Positions 1 through 8,117 of a stretch of 56,510 nt of DNA are shown piece after piece. Made by a program: the position numbers and the translations under genes. Position 1 is the first letter of the stretch. Every line of letters starts with the position of its first letter. This stretch comes from CAZLBC01 sp964557575. Its GTDB lineage: Bacteria > Planctomycetota > Phycisphaerae > SM23-33. The notes under the pieces are model-generated. The model ran no database searches. It was not told the origin of the DNA and saw only the letters and a list, made by a program, of their open reading frames with translations. The DNA is taken from NCBI GenBank assembly GCA_964557575.1, contig CAZLBC010000027.1, positions 1 through 56,510 on the forward strand. The letters are read 5' to 3'.

Positions 1-54
1 TCCGCACCGTGACGGTGCCGACAAACCATACCGGGAGAAAAAGGTACCTGACCC

Positions 55-1537
55 CAATCCTGTTCGGCACTCGTATTGCTATCACTTAGAATAACGGGAG
101 TTAATCTTAACAGAATCTTAACTTGCGCTCTTCCTCTGGTGGTGGTCTGATATACGGCATGGCTGGAGCCAAGCGTGAAAAACCGAAGGAGAAGGATCTC
201 CAGGGCTTTAAATATTTTAAATGCCTTTCGGGTTTACTGGAGGATCTTCATGATGCAGGTTGCCGGCGTGATCGCGCAGGCAACCGCATTCTTCATATGG
301 ATCAGTACATGACGCTTTTACTCATGTACATGTTCAATCCGGTTTGCTCTTCGTTACGTGCCTTACAGGAAGCCAGTGAACTGAAGAAGGTCCAGCGGGT
401 TTTGACGGTTCCCCGCTCTTCGCTGGGCAGCCTCTCTGAAGCCGCCCGGGTATTCGACAGCGATCTCTTGGGCGAGATTATCGGCAATCTCGTTAATAGG
501 TTACGGCCCATCTCTCCCGACGCTCGACTCAGTGATTTTGATCAGATCATAACGCTGGTCGACGGTACCTGGCTGCGAGCGGTACCGAAGATGACCTGGG
601 CATTGTTCCAAAACGAGCAGAACCGGTCCGTCAAAGCCCATGTTCATTTCGAACTGCTGAAGGGAGTGCCGACAGCCGCGAGCATAACCGATGCGAACAC
701 CAGCGAGACCAAGCAATTGCACCAGATTCTCGAATCGGGACGTCTCTATGTCCTTGACCGTGGCTACTTCAATTACGGTCTCTACCGCGCAATCGTGGAT
801 GTCGGAAGCAGCTTCGTGTGCCGGGCGAGAGATAATATCCATATACGCCGGATTGTAGAGGAACAAGAGCTATCTGCCGATGCCCTGACATGCGGTATTG
901 TCCATGACGTTGTGGCTTTTGTGGGATCGTCCAAGGGCCAAACAGTCATCGATGAACCCTTACGGATTGTTGATATAAAATGCACACCGCACCGCAAACC
1001 GTGGGGAAAGTCCGGACGCGGCGGACCGGAACAGGGGGAGGTAATTCGCATTATCACTGATCGCCTTGATCTTCCCGCCGACGTTATCGGCTTGCTGTAC
1101 TATCATCGCTGGAAGGTGGAAACCTTCTTTCGATTCTTCAAGCACATATTGGGTTGCCGGCACCTGCTGAGTTATTGTAAAAACGGGATCGAGCTGGAAA
1201 CCTACGCAGCTATCATCGCCTGTTTGTTAATCGCCCTCTGGACGGGTCGTAAGCCAACACTCAGCACATACCGTATGTTGAACTGGTACTTTATGGGCTG
1301 GGCCGACGAAGAGGAATTGCTACGACATATCAATAAACTCAAGCATCAGGATGCTGTCAAAAACAGTGCCTGACCCATCGGGCCGGTCCGTATGCTGACC
1401 GCCGCCTCGGGTTCTGCTGCGCCGAACTACCCTCAAGTCTACGGAATAACCTCCGTAGTGCTTCGCCTCCGGGAACTGAAGCAAACGTGTCACCGGGTTC
1501 ACACCACATGACGCAATTTGCGGGCCGAACAGGATTG
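55..1537 (+). mobile_element. IS4-family insertion sequence, complete
   Basis: The two ends form a perfect 14-bp inverted repeat, CAATCCTGTTCGGC at 55-68 and GCCGAACAGGATTG at 1524-1537. The 9 bp just outside are identical on both sides (ACCTGACCC at 46-54 and 1538-1546) and read as a target-site duplication. The element is 1,483 bp and carries one transposase gene. Length, terminal repeats and duplication size all fit the IS4 family. It sits inside a copy of the dispersed GGTACCTGACCCCTTTTT repeat, because removing the IS and one duplication restores that repeat. Confidence 0.88.
123..1373 (+). CDS. IS4-family DDE transposase
   Basis: This 416-residue transposase would cut and paste the surrounding IS. 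An RNase H-like catalytic core is visible: first Asp at about residue 147 in LVDGTW, second Asp at about 212 in LDRGY, and the IS4 signature Y-(2)-R-(3)-E-(6)-K matched exactly by Y326, R329, E333 and K340. The N-terminal ~130 residues are probably the DNA-binding region. The longest frame begins with TTG at 123, and an in-frame ATG at 159 (residue 13) is a plausible alternative start; neither has a strong ribosome-binding site. The frame is intact, so the element could be active. Confidence 0.9.
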   Translation: MRSSSGGGLIYGMAGAKREKPKEKDLQGFKYFKCLSGLLEDLHDAGCRRDRAGNRILHMDQYMTLLLMYMFNPVCSSLRALQEASELKKVQRVLTVPRSSLGSLSEAARVFDSDLLGEIIGNLVNRLRPISPDARLSDFDQIITLVDGTWLRAVPKMTWALFQNEQNRSVKAHVHFELLKGVPTAASITDANTSETKQLHQILESGRLYVLDRGYFNYGLYRAIVDVGSSFVCRARDNIHIRRIVEEQELSADALTCGIVHDVVAFVGSSKGQTVIDEPLRIVDIKCTPHRKPWGKSGRGGPEQGEVIRIITDRLDLPADVIGLLYYHRWKVETFFRFFKHILGCRHLLSYCKNGIELETYAAIIACLLIALWTGRKPTLSTYRMLNWYFMGWADEEELLRHINKLKHQDAVKNSA

Positions 1538-1604
1538 ACCTGACCCCTTTTTGACGCATGACCCCTTTTTGACGCAAAAAAACAGTTCTGACCCCTTTTT
1601 TTCG
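1538..1604. repeat. Dispersed TGACCCCTTTTT repeat, short tandem array
   Basis: Directly outside the IS right end, the 18-bp unit TGACCCCTTTTTGACGCA occurs twice without change (1541-1558, 1559-1576). A third partial copy, TGACCCC followed by T7, starts at 1589. The left half of the same repeat, AAAAAGGTACCTGACCC, lies before the IS at 38-54. Further copies occur at 34631-34780, 35115-35260 and 46471-46495. The Gfo/Idh remnant begins where this array ends. Confidence 0.8.
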
Positions 1605-2001
1605 AGGGGTCGATCTTCATCGGGGAGAAGGGCACGCTGACCTGCAGGGACGTGGTGAACGTCAACGACGCCGACGACGACATCCCCCTGCTCCTGCCCG
1701 AATCCCGGTGGAAAGCGTTCAAGCCCCCCAGGAAGGTCGACCGCCTGCACGGTTCCTGGGAGCACGACTTCCTGGGCAACCACGAGCACCTGTGGCTCGA
1801 GGCCTGCAAGAAAAGCACGCAGCCCAGCGCCGCGTTCGATTACGCCGCGCCCCTCACCGAGATGGTGCTGCTGGGGAACCTCGCCCTCCAGGCCGGGAAA
1901 CCGATCGAGTGGGACCGGAAGGCGATGAAGGTCGTCGGTCCCGCGTCCGCGAAGCGGTTCGTCGCGCCCGCCTGCCGGAAGGGGTGGAAAATCCGAGGTG
2001 A
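1601..2001 (+). pseudogene. Gfo/Idh/MocA oxidoreductase, C-terminal remnant
   Basis: The frame read from 1601 gives the last ~130 residues of a planctomycete-type Gfo/Idh/MocA sugar oxidoreductase. Recognisable stretches are the loop GSIFIGEKGTL, then ALQAGKPIEWDRKAMK and the tail RKGWKI typical of these C-termini. The NAD-binding Rossmann domain and the EKP motif are missing, because the frame opens straight out of the repeat array. After RKGWKIR no stop is met in this frame; the natural-looking TGA at 1999-2001 is in another frame, so the 3' end also seems to carry a small indel. It ends 13 bp from the convergent transporter operon. It is probably non-functional. Confidence 0.7.
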
Positions 2002-2014
2002 TCGCAATGATGTG

Positions 2015-3061
2015 TCAGTTTCCGCGGGGTTCTTCCGCTGCCGCAACCGGCGCACCGCCGGTAACCAGGTGGTGGACCCTGTCCGGCGGCAGGACGACCG
2101 TCAGGCGGTCGCCCTCCCGGGCTCCCAGCCGCTGCCACGCGGCCGGCGACAGGTGGGCGGCGAGATTCATCTCCCCGTTCATCTCCAGGCGGACGTAGCT
2201 GCCGCAGTCGGCGGCGCGCTTCAGCACCATCGCCAGCGGTTTCGCCCCGTCGGCCCGCGGCGTCGCCGCGCCGGCCCCGCCGTCGGGGTGGACCTCGATA
2301 TCTTCCGGCCGGATGACCATCTCCCGCCCGGGCGCCCCGTCCGGGGCCGGCAGGATGTTCTCGCACCGCATGAACCGGGCCACGAACCGGTCCCGCGGCC
2401 GGCGCAGAAGTTCTTCCATGGCCCCGACCTGGTGCAGCAGGCCGTCGGCCATGACCGCCGCGCGGTCGGCGACCAGGAAGGCCTCTTCGAGGTTGTGGCT
2501 GACGTGGATGATTGTCAGGCCCAGCTCGCGCTGAAGCCGACGAAGCTCGGTACATACCTCCTGGCGAAGAACGTCGGCGAGGGCGGATACCGGCTCGTCC
2601 ATCAGCAGTATCTTCGACCGGAGCACCAGCGCCCGCCCCAGGGCGACCCGCTGCTTCTCACCGCCGCTGAGCCCCGCGACCCGGCGACCCAGCAGGTGGG
2701 TGATACCCAGCATCGCCGCCGTTTCTTTGACGCGGTCCGTTCTCTCCGGCGACGAGAGGTGCCGGGCCTTCAGACCGAAACCGATGTTTTCCGCCACCGA
2801 CAGGTGCGGAAACAGGGCGTAGTCCTGCGGCACGTAGGAAATGGCCCGCTCCCGCGGCTCGAGGCGGGTGGCGTCGACCCCGTCGAGCAGGACGCGGCCG
2901 GCGTCGATCCGCTTCAATCCGCAGACTGATTCCAGCAGCAGGCTCTTGCCGCAGCCGGGCGGGCCGAGGAGGACGAAGTACTCGCCGGGATTCACCGCGA
3001 GATCGACCGGGCCGAGCCGAAAGTCCCCCACCGTCAGCACGAGGTCCGCGGTACGGATCAC
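2015..3061 (-). CDS. modC: Molybdate/tungstate-type ABC transporter ATPase
   Basis: This 348-residue ATPase would power oxyanion import through the adjacent permease. It has Walker A GPPGCGKS (33-40), Q-loop Gln79, signature LSGGE (131-135), Walker B LLMDEP with D155/E156, and H-loop His189. The D-loop reads SALA instead of the usual SALD. The C-terminal ~120 residues look like a TOBE domain, as in ModC/WtpC proteins. The GTG start at 3061 overlaps the permease stop (GTGA), so the two are translationally coupled. Molybdate versus tungstate cannot be decided from sequence alone. Confidence 0.8.
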   Translation of the reverse strand: MIRTADLVLTVGDFRLGPVDLAVNPGEYFVLLGPPGCGKSLLLESVCGLKRIDAGRVLLDGVDATRLEPRERAISYVPQDYALFPHLSVAENIGFGLKARHLSSPERTDRVKETAAMLGITHLLGRRVAGLSGGEKQRVALGRALVLRSKILLMDEPVSALADVLRQEVCTELRRLQRELGLTIIHVSHNLEEAFLVADRAAVMADGLLHQVGAMEELLRRPRDRFVARFMRCENILPAPDGAPGREMVIRPEDIEVHPDGGAGAATPRADGAKPLAMVLKRAADCGSYVRLEMNGEMNLAAHLSPAAWQRLGAREGDRLTVVLPPDRVHHLVTGGAPVAAAEEPRGN

Positions 3062-3876
3062 AGTTTCATCCCCCCCAGCAGCCGGATGACCAGGAGGGCG
3101 ACGAGGGCCACCGCCAGCATCAGGAGCATGATCGCCAGGGCGACCTTGAGGTTGCCCACCGACTGCTCCAGGAACATGGTCGTACTGAGCACCTCGGTCC
3201 GGCCCCGGACCGTCCCCACCACGATGATGAGCGGGCCGAACAGGCCGAAGGCCCGCGCCCAGGTCAGGATGCCCCCCGCGATGATGCCGTTTCGGGCCAG
3301 CGGCAGGGAGACCCGGCGGAAGACCCCCCATCGGCTGTAGCCGAGGGTCAGGGCCACGTTCTCCAGGCGACGGTCGACGTCGTCGAAGGCCGTCCTGGCC
3401 GAGCGGATGCCGAAGGTCGCCGCGATCATGAACTGGCAGAGAATGATTCCCTTGACGTCGAACAAAAAAGAGAATCCCGATGCCTCGATCCACCGGCCGA
3501 GCGCTGTCTGGGAGAAGAACACCAGGAGCGTCAACCCGGCGACCAGGGGCGGGAAGATCAGGGGAAGATCCACGATGCTGTCAATCAGCGAACGGCCGAA
3601 AAAGCGGTGGTGGCTGAGCGTGTACCCCATGGGGATGGCGAACAGCATGGCCAGGACGGTCGTGGTCACGCTCGTCCAGGTACTCATCCAGAGCGCGTGC
3701 CAGACGAAACCCGCCCCCAGGACCTTCTTGAGCGTCGCGTAGTCGATGTACAGCGTATCGGCGAGGATCAGGCCGAGGATGAAGACGACGAACACGGCGA
3801 CGAAGACAAACCCCCCGATCGTCACCAGGCGGCTGCGCCATGCGGAAACCGGATTGTTGGGATCATGAACGAACAT
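3058..3876 (-). CDS. modB: ABC transporter permease, ModB/WtpB-like
   Basis: This 272-residue inner-membrane protein has about six hydrophobic segments. The EAA-type loop that contacts the ATPase is visible near residue 180 (ALTLGYSRWGVFRRVSLPLA). The motif FPPLVAGLTLLVFF is typical of molybdate/tungstate/sulfate permeases. It lies between two upstream binding proteins and the ATPase, all on the minus strand, and overlaps the ATPase start by 4 bp. It would form the homodimeric channel for the oxyanion. Family assignment is firm; the substrate is inferred from the binding proteins. Confidence 0.8.
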   Translation of the reverse strand: MFVHDPNNPVSAWRSRLVTIGGFVFVAVFVVFILGLILADTLYIDYATLKKVLGAGFVWHALWMSTWTSVTTTVLAMLFAIPMGYTLSHHRFFGRSLIDSIVDLPLIFPPLVAGLTLLVFFSQTALGRWIEASGFSFLFDVKGIILCQFMIAATFGIRSARTAFDDVDRRLENVALTLGYSRWGVFRRVSLPLARNGIIAGGILTWARAFGLFGPLIIVVGTVRGRTEVLSTTMFLEQSVGNLKVALAIMLLMLAVALVALLVIRLLGGMKL

Positions 3877-3939
3877 TGCGGGGCATTATATCCGGGTATC
3901 GGCGGGATTTCGTGCGAATCCGCCGCGTATTCGCGTCGG

Positions 3940-4722
3940 CTACCCGGGCTTCTCGACGGTGTAATCATGGGCGGCAAAGATCTCCCTGCCGCGAGACGAA
4001 GCGGCGAACTGCACGAACTGCCGGGCGAGTTCTTTGTTTTTTGAAAAGGACAGGATGCCGATATCGACGGTGGAAATCACGTTCTTCCCGGGCGGTATCG
4101 CCACCGTTCTGCCCGATTCGTCATAGTAAGCAGCCATGGCGTCCCACACGATCACGGCGTCCAGCGACCCGGTGCCGATGTGGTTGCCCAGCTCATTGAC
4201 CGTCAGCGAGTGGAACGCGACATTTTCTTTGAGCTTTTTCAGCGAAATGCCGTTCTTCTCAAATATCTTCTCCGTTTTCCGGCCGATGGCGCATGCCTTG
4301 CCGCCGATCCCCAGCCGGACGTTTTCGTCGAGGAGATCCGCGATGGTCTTTATCTCCGTCTTGTCGTAGCCCTTCCTGACGAGGATGGTCGGCACAAAGT
4401 AACAGACGCTCTTTCGGTCGGTGATCATCCCCTCGTCGGCGGCGAGGGACACGTAGTACCGGTCCCCGGGCATGTAGAGGTCGCCGCGCCCGCTCGTGCG
4501 GATTCGGCTCATAAGCGTCTCGGAGCCGGCGTAATCCGTTAAAATCGTGACGCCGCGGGTCTTCTCGAACGCCGCGACCAGTTCCTCGACGGCCGGGCGG
4601 AGACCGGCGCCCGCGTAGAGAAACAGCTCTTTGTCCCCGCCGGAAGAACCGTCGTCCCGGCCGCCGCAGGCGCCGAGAACAAGCGTCAGGACAAGCAACG
4701 GAAAAACGATTTTACTATTCAC
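3940..4722 (-). CDS. modA: Periplasmic oxyanion-binding lipoprotein, ModA/WtpA-like (copy 1)
   Basis: This 260-residue lipoprotein has a short leader ending in the lipobox LVLGAC and then a type-II periplasmic binding fold. The segments LFLYAGAGLRPAVEELV, DYAGSETLMSRI and GRGDLYMPGD are characteristic of molybdate-binding (ModA) proteins. I chose the GTG start at 4722 because AAAGGAAG lies about 7 nt upstream and the leader then begins directly; a TTG at 4740 is also in frame. It is followed 63 nt later by the permease gene. A second, diverged binding protein lies just upstream. Confidence 0.78.
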   Translation of the reverse strand: MNSKIVFPLLVLTLVLGACGGRDDGSSGGDKELFLYAGAGLRPAVEELVAAFEKTRGVTILTDYAGSETLMSRIRTSGRGDLYMPGDRYYVSLAADEGMITDRKSVCYFVPTILVRKGYDKTEIKTIADLLDENVRLGIGGKACAIGRKTEKIFEKNGISLKKLKENVAFHSLTVNELGNHIGTGSLDAVIVWDAMAAYYDESGRTVAIPPGKNVISTVDIGILSFSKNKELARQFVQFAASSRGREIFAAHDYTVEKPG

Positions 4723-4780
4723 GTCTCTTCCTTTGGTCAACGATTTTCATATTCACGGCTTTTCCTTTCAAGACGGCGAC

Positions 4781-5629
4781 CTACTTGACGTACCCGTATT
4801 CCTTGAACACCGCCGGGCCGCGATCCTTGACGAACGCGATGAACCGCGCGAGCTGATCCTGGTGATCCGAGTAGCTCAGCGACATCACGTGTACCCGGAC
4901 CTCCCGGTCATACGCGTAGGGCAGGGGAACGATCTCGTTGGCATCCTTGAAATTATGCGCCACGCCGTTCCACATGATCACGCAGTCGACCGCCCTGGTC
5001 TTCAGCAGCGTGCCGAGCCTGTTGTGGCCCTTCATCATGCGGTTGCCGATCTTCTCCTTCAGCGCTTCCCACTTCCCCTTCTTCTTGAAATAGTCCCGGA
5101 CGATCTCGCCGCAGGTGGAATATGCCGGGTTGCTCATGGCGAATTTCATGTCTAAATCGAGTATATCATCGACTTTGTTTATGTTCTTTTTCAGTTCCTC
5201 GTTGCCCTTCGCGACGCAGACGACCGGCGCGACGTAACCGACGTGCGCCGCGTCGGACAGGCTGCCGGCATCCTTGACGTAGTCGAGATAGGGGTCGTGG
5301 GTCACGAATATGTCGCCGTTCTGCTTGGCCTTGACCTGGGGCAGCAGGTCCTCGCTCTCGCCTGTCGAGCAGACGATGACGATCCCGGTCTTCGCCTTGA
5401 ATTCGTCCGCGAGCCGGGTGGCGGGCTTGATGAATGAACTGCCGGAGAGCAGCAGGAGTTCGACGTCTTCGTTTCCCCCCGTTTCGGCCGTTCCGGGCGC
5501 ATTTTCTTTACCCCCTGCCGGCTCACCGTCATCCCGTTTCGGACAGCCCGCCAGGAACATCGGGCCGGACAGCACCGCGATCGCAACAATACCGAAGGCC
5601 GTCTTTTTCGCTAATCCTGCCGGTTTCAT
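4781..5629 (-). CDS. modA: Periplasmic oxyanion-binding lipoprotein, ModA-like (copy 2)
   Basis: This 282-residue lipoprotein (lipobox near MFLAGC) is the first gene of the transporter operon. It is homologous in outline to the next gene: LLLLSGSSFIKPATRLADEF, then a TGESEDLLPQVKAKQNGDIF ligand loop and IMWNGVAHN near the C-terminus. The ATG at 5629 is supported by AAGGAG 7 nt upstream. Two binding proteins for one permease/ATPase pair suggest a duplication with different affinity or substrate, for example tungstate against molybdate, but this is inference. The linker after the lipobox is rich in Gly, Glu and Asn. Confidence 0.76.
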   Translation of the reverse strand: MKPAGLAKKTAFGIVAIAVLSGPMFLAGCPKRDDGEPAGGKENAPGTAETGGNEDVELLLLSGSSFIKPATRLADEFKAKTGIVIVCSTGESEDLLPQVKAKQNGDIFVTHDPYLDYVKDAGSLSDAAHVGYVAPVVCVAKGNEELKKNINKVDDILDLDMKFAMSNPAYSTCGEIVRDYFKKKGKWEALKEKIGNRMMKGHNRLGTLLKTRAVDCVIMWNGVAHNFKDANEIVPLPYAYDREVRVHVMSLSYSDHQDQLARFIAFVKDRGPAVFKEYGYVK

Positions 5630-5680
5630 GACCGTCTCCTTATGCAAGGCAATTGTCCGACATCGTGTCACATCCGCCGG

Positions 5681-5709
5681 AATGTAGCAGAATGTGCCTT
5701 TTGAAGCAA
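5681..5709 (-). promoter_or_regulatory. Candidate sigma-70 promoter for the mod-like operon
   Basis: On the minus strand TTGCTT (5709-5704) and TACATT (5686-5681) are separated by exactly 17 nt, about 50 nt upstream of the first binding-protein start at 5629. No ModE-type operator could be recognised. The assignment rests on this match alone. Confidence 0.3.
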
Positions 5710-5779
5710 TTACGTTCCCCGTCGCGATACGGGACAGGAATCTTTCCAAACAGGGCGTGCGACACGGCAGCAACCCGCC

Positions 5780-6616
5780 TCAGAACGTGAACGTCACCTG
5801 GGTGAAGACCCAGTCGGCGTGGTCGGCGTTGCCGCCCGTGCTCTCGATATAGGGCCCCGGAAAGAAGTGCCCGTACCCGGCCATCAGCTCCCAGTGGGCA
5901 TTGACCTTCCAGCGGGCGACCACGTCGATCTCGCTGCCGACCGTCCGTCCCGCACCGCCGCCGGGCGTTCGTCGCATGGGCTTGACGTTGCACCAGTACC
6001 AGGCGTCGTTATCAGAGGCGAGGCGCATCACGTGGTAATCGACGCTCAGGGTGAAACCGGCGGCCGGCGCGATGTCCAGCGTCAGCTTCACCACGTCCCA
6101 CCAGTACCGCCCCACGTTGCCCCAGTTGCCCGGGCCGAACACGCGGTTGTCGGCGTAGGAAACCGACTGCCGCCCGGCCTTCAACCCCACCGGCGTGCCG
6201 CCGATGTTTCGCCACTGAACGAAGGCCTAGCGGAGATCGCACTGGTCGAAGTAGGGACAGGTTTGCGGAAAATCGCTGCGGCCCAGATCGCTGAGCCAAT
6301 GCCGGGCATCCTGGAACTGCACGTAGAACCGCGGGGCCGTGCCGCCCGCCGGCGGGTTCAGGCGATACCCGATCCCCACCCGCGTCCGCAGCAGGAGCAG
6401 GTGGTCCTTCTCGTCGGTCCCGTATCCTTTTATCGTGAAATTATCGTAATGTTCGTACCGGGCCCGCTCGCTGAAGTCCAGGCTCAGCGTCCCCGGCCCG
6501 GCCGCGATATCCTTGACCTGGTCGAACCACTCGGGATTGTCCGTGCCCACCGACTCCCCGCCCAATGCGGCAGGCACACCGATAAAAAGAAAGAAACAGG
6601 CGACAACGTTTTTCAT
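5780..6616 (-). pseudogene. Alginate-export-like outer-membrane porin, amber-interrupted
   Basis: Read through one in-frame TAG at 6229-6227, this is a 278-codon gene with a signal peptide (MKNVVACFFLFIGVPAALGG) and beta-barrel segments like those of AlgE/alginate-export proteins: RARYEHYDNF, LLLRTRVGIGYRLNP, GRQSVSYADNRVFGPGNWGN, and the C-terminal aromatic tail QVTFTF. The two halves are in the same frame, so a single base change accounts for the stop. The usual family length is nearer 400-500 residues; after GPGNWGN the text jumps to a strand normally near the C-terminus, so an internal deletion is likely too. Its job would have been sugar or uronate passage across the outer membrane. Confidence 0.65.
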
Positions 6617-6725
6617 CTCTGGTCTCTTCAACAGGAAACACACATAATGCTCATATCTCACTGTGGTTACGTGCGCACCTGCGTTTTCGGGACGGCATTC
6701 TTTGATTATCTCTCTCCTGGTCCCG

Positions 6726-6754
6726 TTGATTGCGGCGCCGCAATTGGGTATGCT
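6726..6754 (+). promoter_or_regulatory. Candidate promoter with a 16-bp palindromic operator
   Basis: TTGATT (6726-6731) and TATGCT (6749-6754) are 17 nt apart in the divergent gap upstream of the esterase at 6806. A perfect 16-bp palindrome, ATTGCGGCGCCGCAAT (6729-6744), overlaps the -35 box and the spacer. That is where a repressor dimer would bind. No regulator gene is adjacent. Confidence 0.4.
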
Positions 6755-6805
6755 TAATGTGAATCGACACGATTCTGAACCGTCAACACACGGAAAGGGA
6801 TTAAC

Positions 6806-8092
6806 ATGAACGACGTCACATTCGTTTTCTCCTGCTCGATTGTCGCCCTTCTCTGCGCGCTGGTGTCGGCCGGCACCAACTACGACGAATCCAAGGTGCC
6901 CGATTACGAGCTTCCCGATCCCCTGATCACCGCGGACGGAAAAAAGGTCGCCGACGCGGAAACCTGGCGGACGGTCCGCCGGCCGGAGATCCTGGCCCTG
7001 TTCGAGGAACACGTTTACGGAAAGTGCCCCGGCAGGCCCCCGAAAATGGCATTCGACGTCTTCGAGAAGGCCGCCGACGCCCTCGACGGAACGGCCGTCC
7101 GCCGGCAGGTCGGCGTGCTCTTCGAGGGCACGAAAGACGGGAAGCGGATGGACATCCTGGTCTACCTGCCGAAGAAGGCCGCGCGGCCGGTGCCGATCTT
7201 CGCCACGCTGAATTTCTACGGCAACCACTCGATCCATCCGGATCCCGGGATCAAGCTCTCGACGTCCTGGATGCGCAACAACAAGAAGTACGGCTGCGTG
7301 AAGAATCGGGCGACCGAAAAGTCGCGGGGCGTGCGAAACCACCGCTGGCCGGTGGAGAAGATCCTGGCCCGCGGCTACGGCCTGGCCACGATCTACTACG
7401 GCGACATCGACCCGGACTTCCACGACGGCTTCAAGAACGGGGTCCATCCCCTCTTCTGCACGGAAGGGCAGACCAAACCCGCGCCGGACGAGTGGGGCTC
7501 GATCGCGGCCTGGGCCTGGGGACTCGGCCGGGCGATTGACTACTTCGAGACCGACGGCGACATCGACCACAAGCGGGTCGCGGTCATGGGGCACTCCCGC
7601 CTGGGCAAGACGTCGCTGTGGGCGGGGGCGATCGACGAGCGGTTCGCGATCGTGATCTCCAACGACAGCGGCTGCGGTGGCGCGGCCCTGTCCCGGCGGC
7701 GGTTCGGCGAGACCGTGGCGCGGATAAACACGTCGTTTCCCCACTGGTTCTGCGAAAACTTCAAGAAGTACAACGACAACGAGGACGAACTGCCGGTCGA
7801 CCAGCACATGCTCGTGGCGCTCGCCGCGCCGCGCCCCGTCTACGTGGCCAGCGCGGCCAAGGACCGGTGGGCCGACCCGAAAGGGGAATTCCTCTCGGCG
7901 AAACACGCGAGCTGCGTCTACGAACTGTTCGGGAAGGAAGGCCTGCCCGCGGAGAAGATGCCGCCGGTGGACACACCAGCCATGGGCACCATCGGCTACC
8001 ACGTCCGCAGCGGCGGCCACGACGTCGCGGCGTTCGACTGGCAGCGGTACATGGACTTCGCCGACAAGCACTACGGGCGAGACAAAGAATAG
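6806..8092 (+). CDS. CE15-like glucuronoyl (methyl)esterase, secreted
   Basis: This 428-residue exported alpha/beta hydrolase resembles family CE15, which cleaves ester bonds between uronic acids and lignin or methyl groups. A signal peptide occupies residues 1-22. The nucleophile motif is GHSRLGK with Ser264, close to the CE15 consensus G-C-S-R-x-G. The following SNDSGCGGAAL stretch is typical of the family, and the catalytic His is probably H405 in GGHDV. AAAGGGA lies about 8 nt upstream of the ATG. It is divergent from the alginate-export-like porin. Substrate specificity is not provable here. Confidence 0.82.
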   Translation: MNDVTFVFSCSIVALLCALVSAGTNYDESKVPDYELPDPLITADGKKVADAETWRTVRRPEILALFEEHVYGKCPGRPPKMAFDVFEKAADALDGTAVRRQVGVLFEGTKDGKRMDILVYLPKKAARPVPIFATLNFYGNHSIHPDPGIKLSTSWMRNNKKYGCVKNRATEKSRGVRNHRWPVEKILARGYGLATIYYGDIDPDFHDGFKNGVHPLFCTEGQTKPAPDEWGSIAAWAWGLGRAIDYFETDGDIDHKRVAVMGHSRLGKTSLWAGAIDERFAIVISNDSGCGGAALSRRRFGETVARINTSFPHWFCENFKKYNDNEDELPVDQHMLVALAAPRPVYVASAAKDRWADPKGEFLSAKHASCVYELFGKEGLPAEKMPPVDTPAMGTIGYHVRSGGHDVAAFDWQRYMDFADKHYGRDKE

Positions 8093-8095
8093 CCG

Positions 8096-8116
8096 GGAGC
8101 CGGGTCGCCGGCCTCC
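8096..8116. terminator. Hairpin between convergent genes
   Basis: GGAGCCGG (8096-8103), a GTCG loop and CCGGCCTCC (8108-8116) can pair, with one bulge, in the 25-bp gap between the CE15-like gene and the convergent isomerase-like gene. There is no T-run, so terminator function is only suggested by position. Confidence 0.3.
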
Positions 8117-8117
8117 G

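Noticed and set aside
1652..2929. A 425-codon plus-strand frame through the Gfo/Idh remnant
   Set aside because: After about 2000 it is antisense to the ABC ATPase, whose motifs on the other strand are unambiguous.
6227..8071. A 614-codon minus-strand frame ending in the porin N-terminus
   Set aside because: Only the part after the signal peptide at 6616 is protein-like; the rest is antisense to the CE15-like gene.
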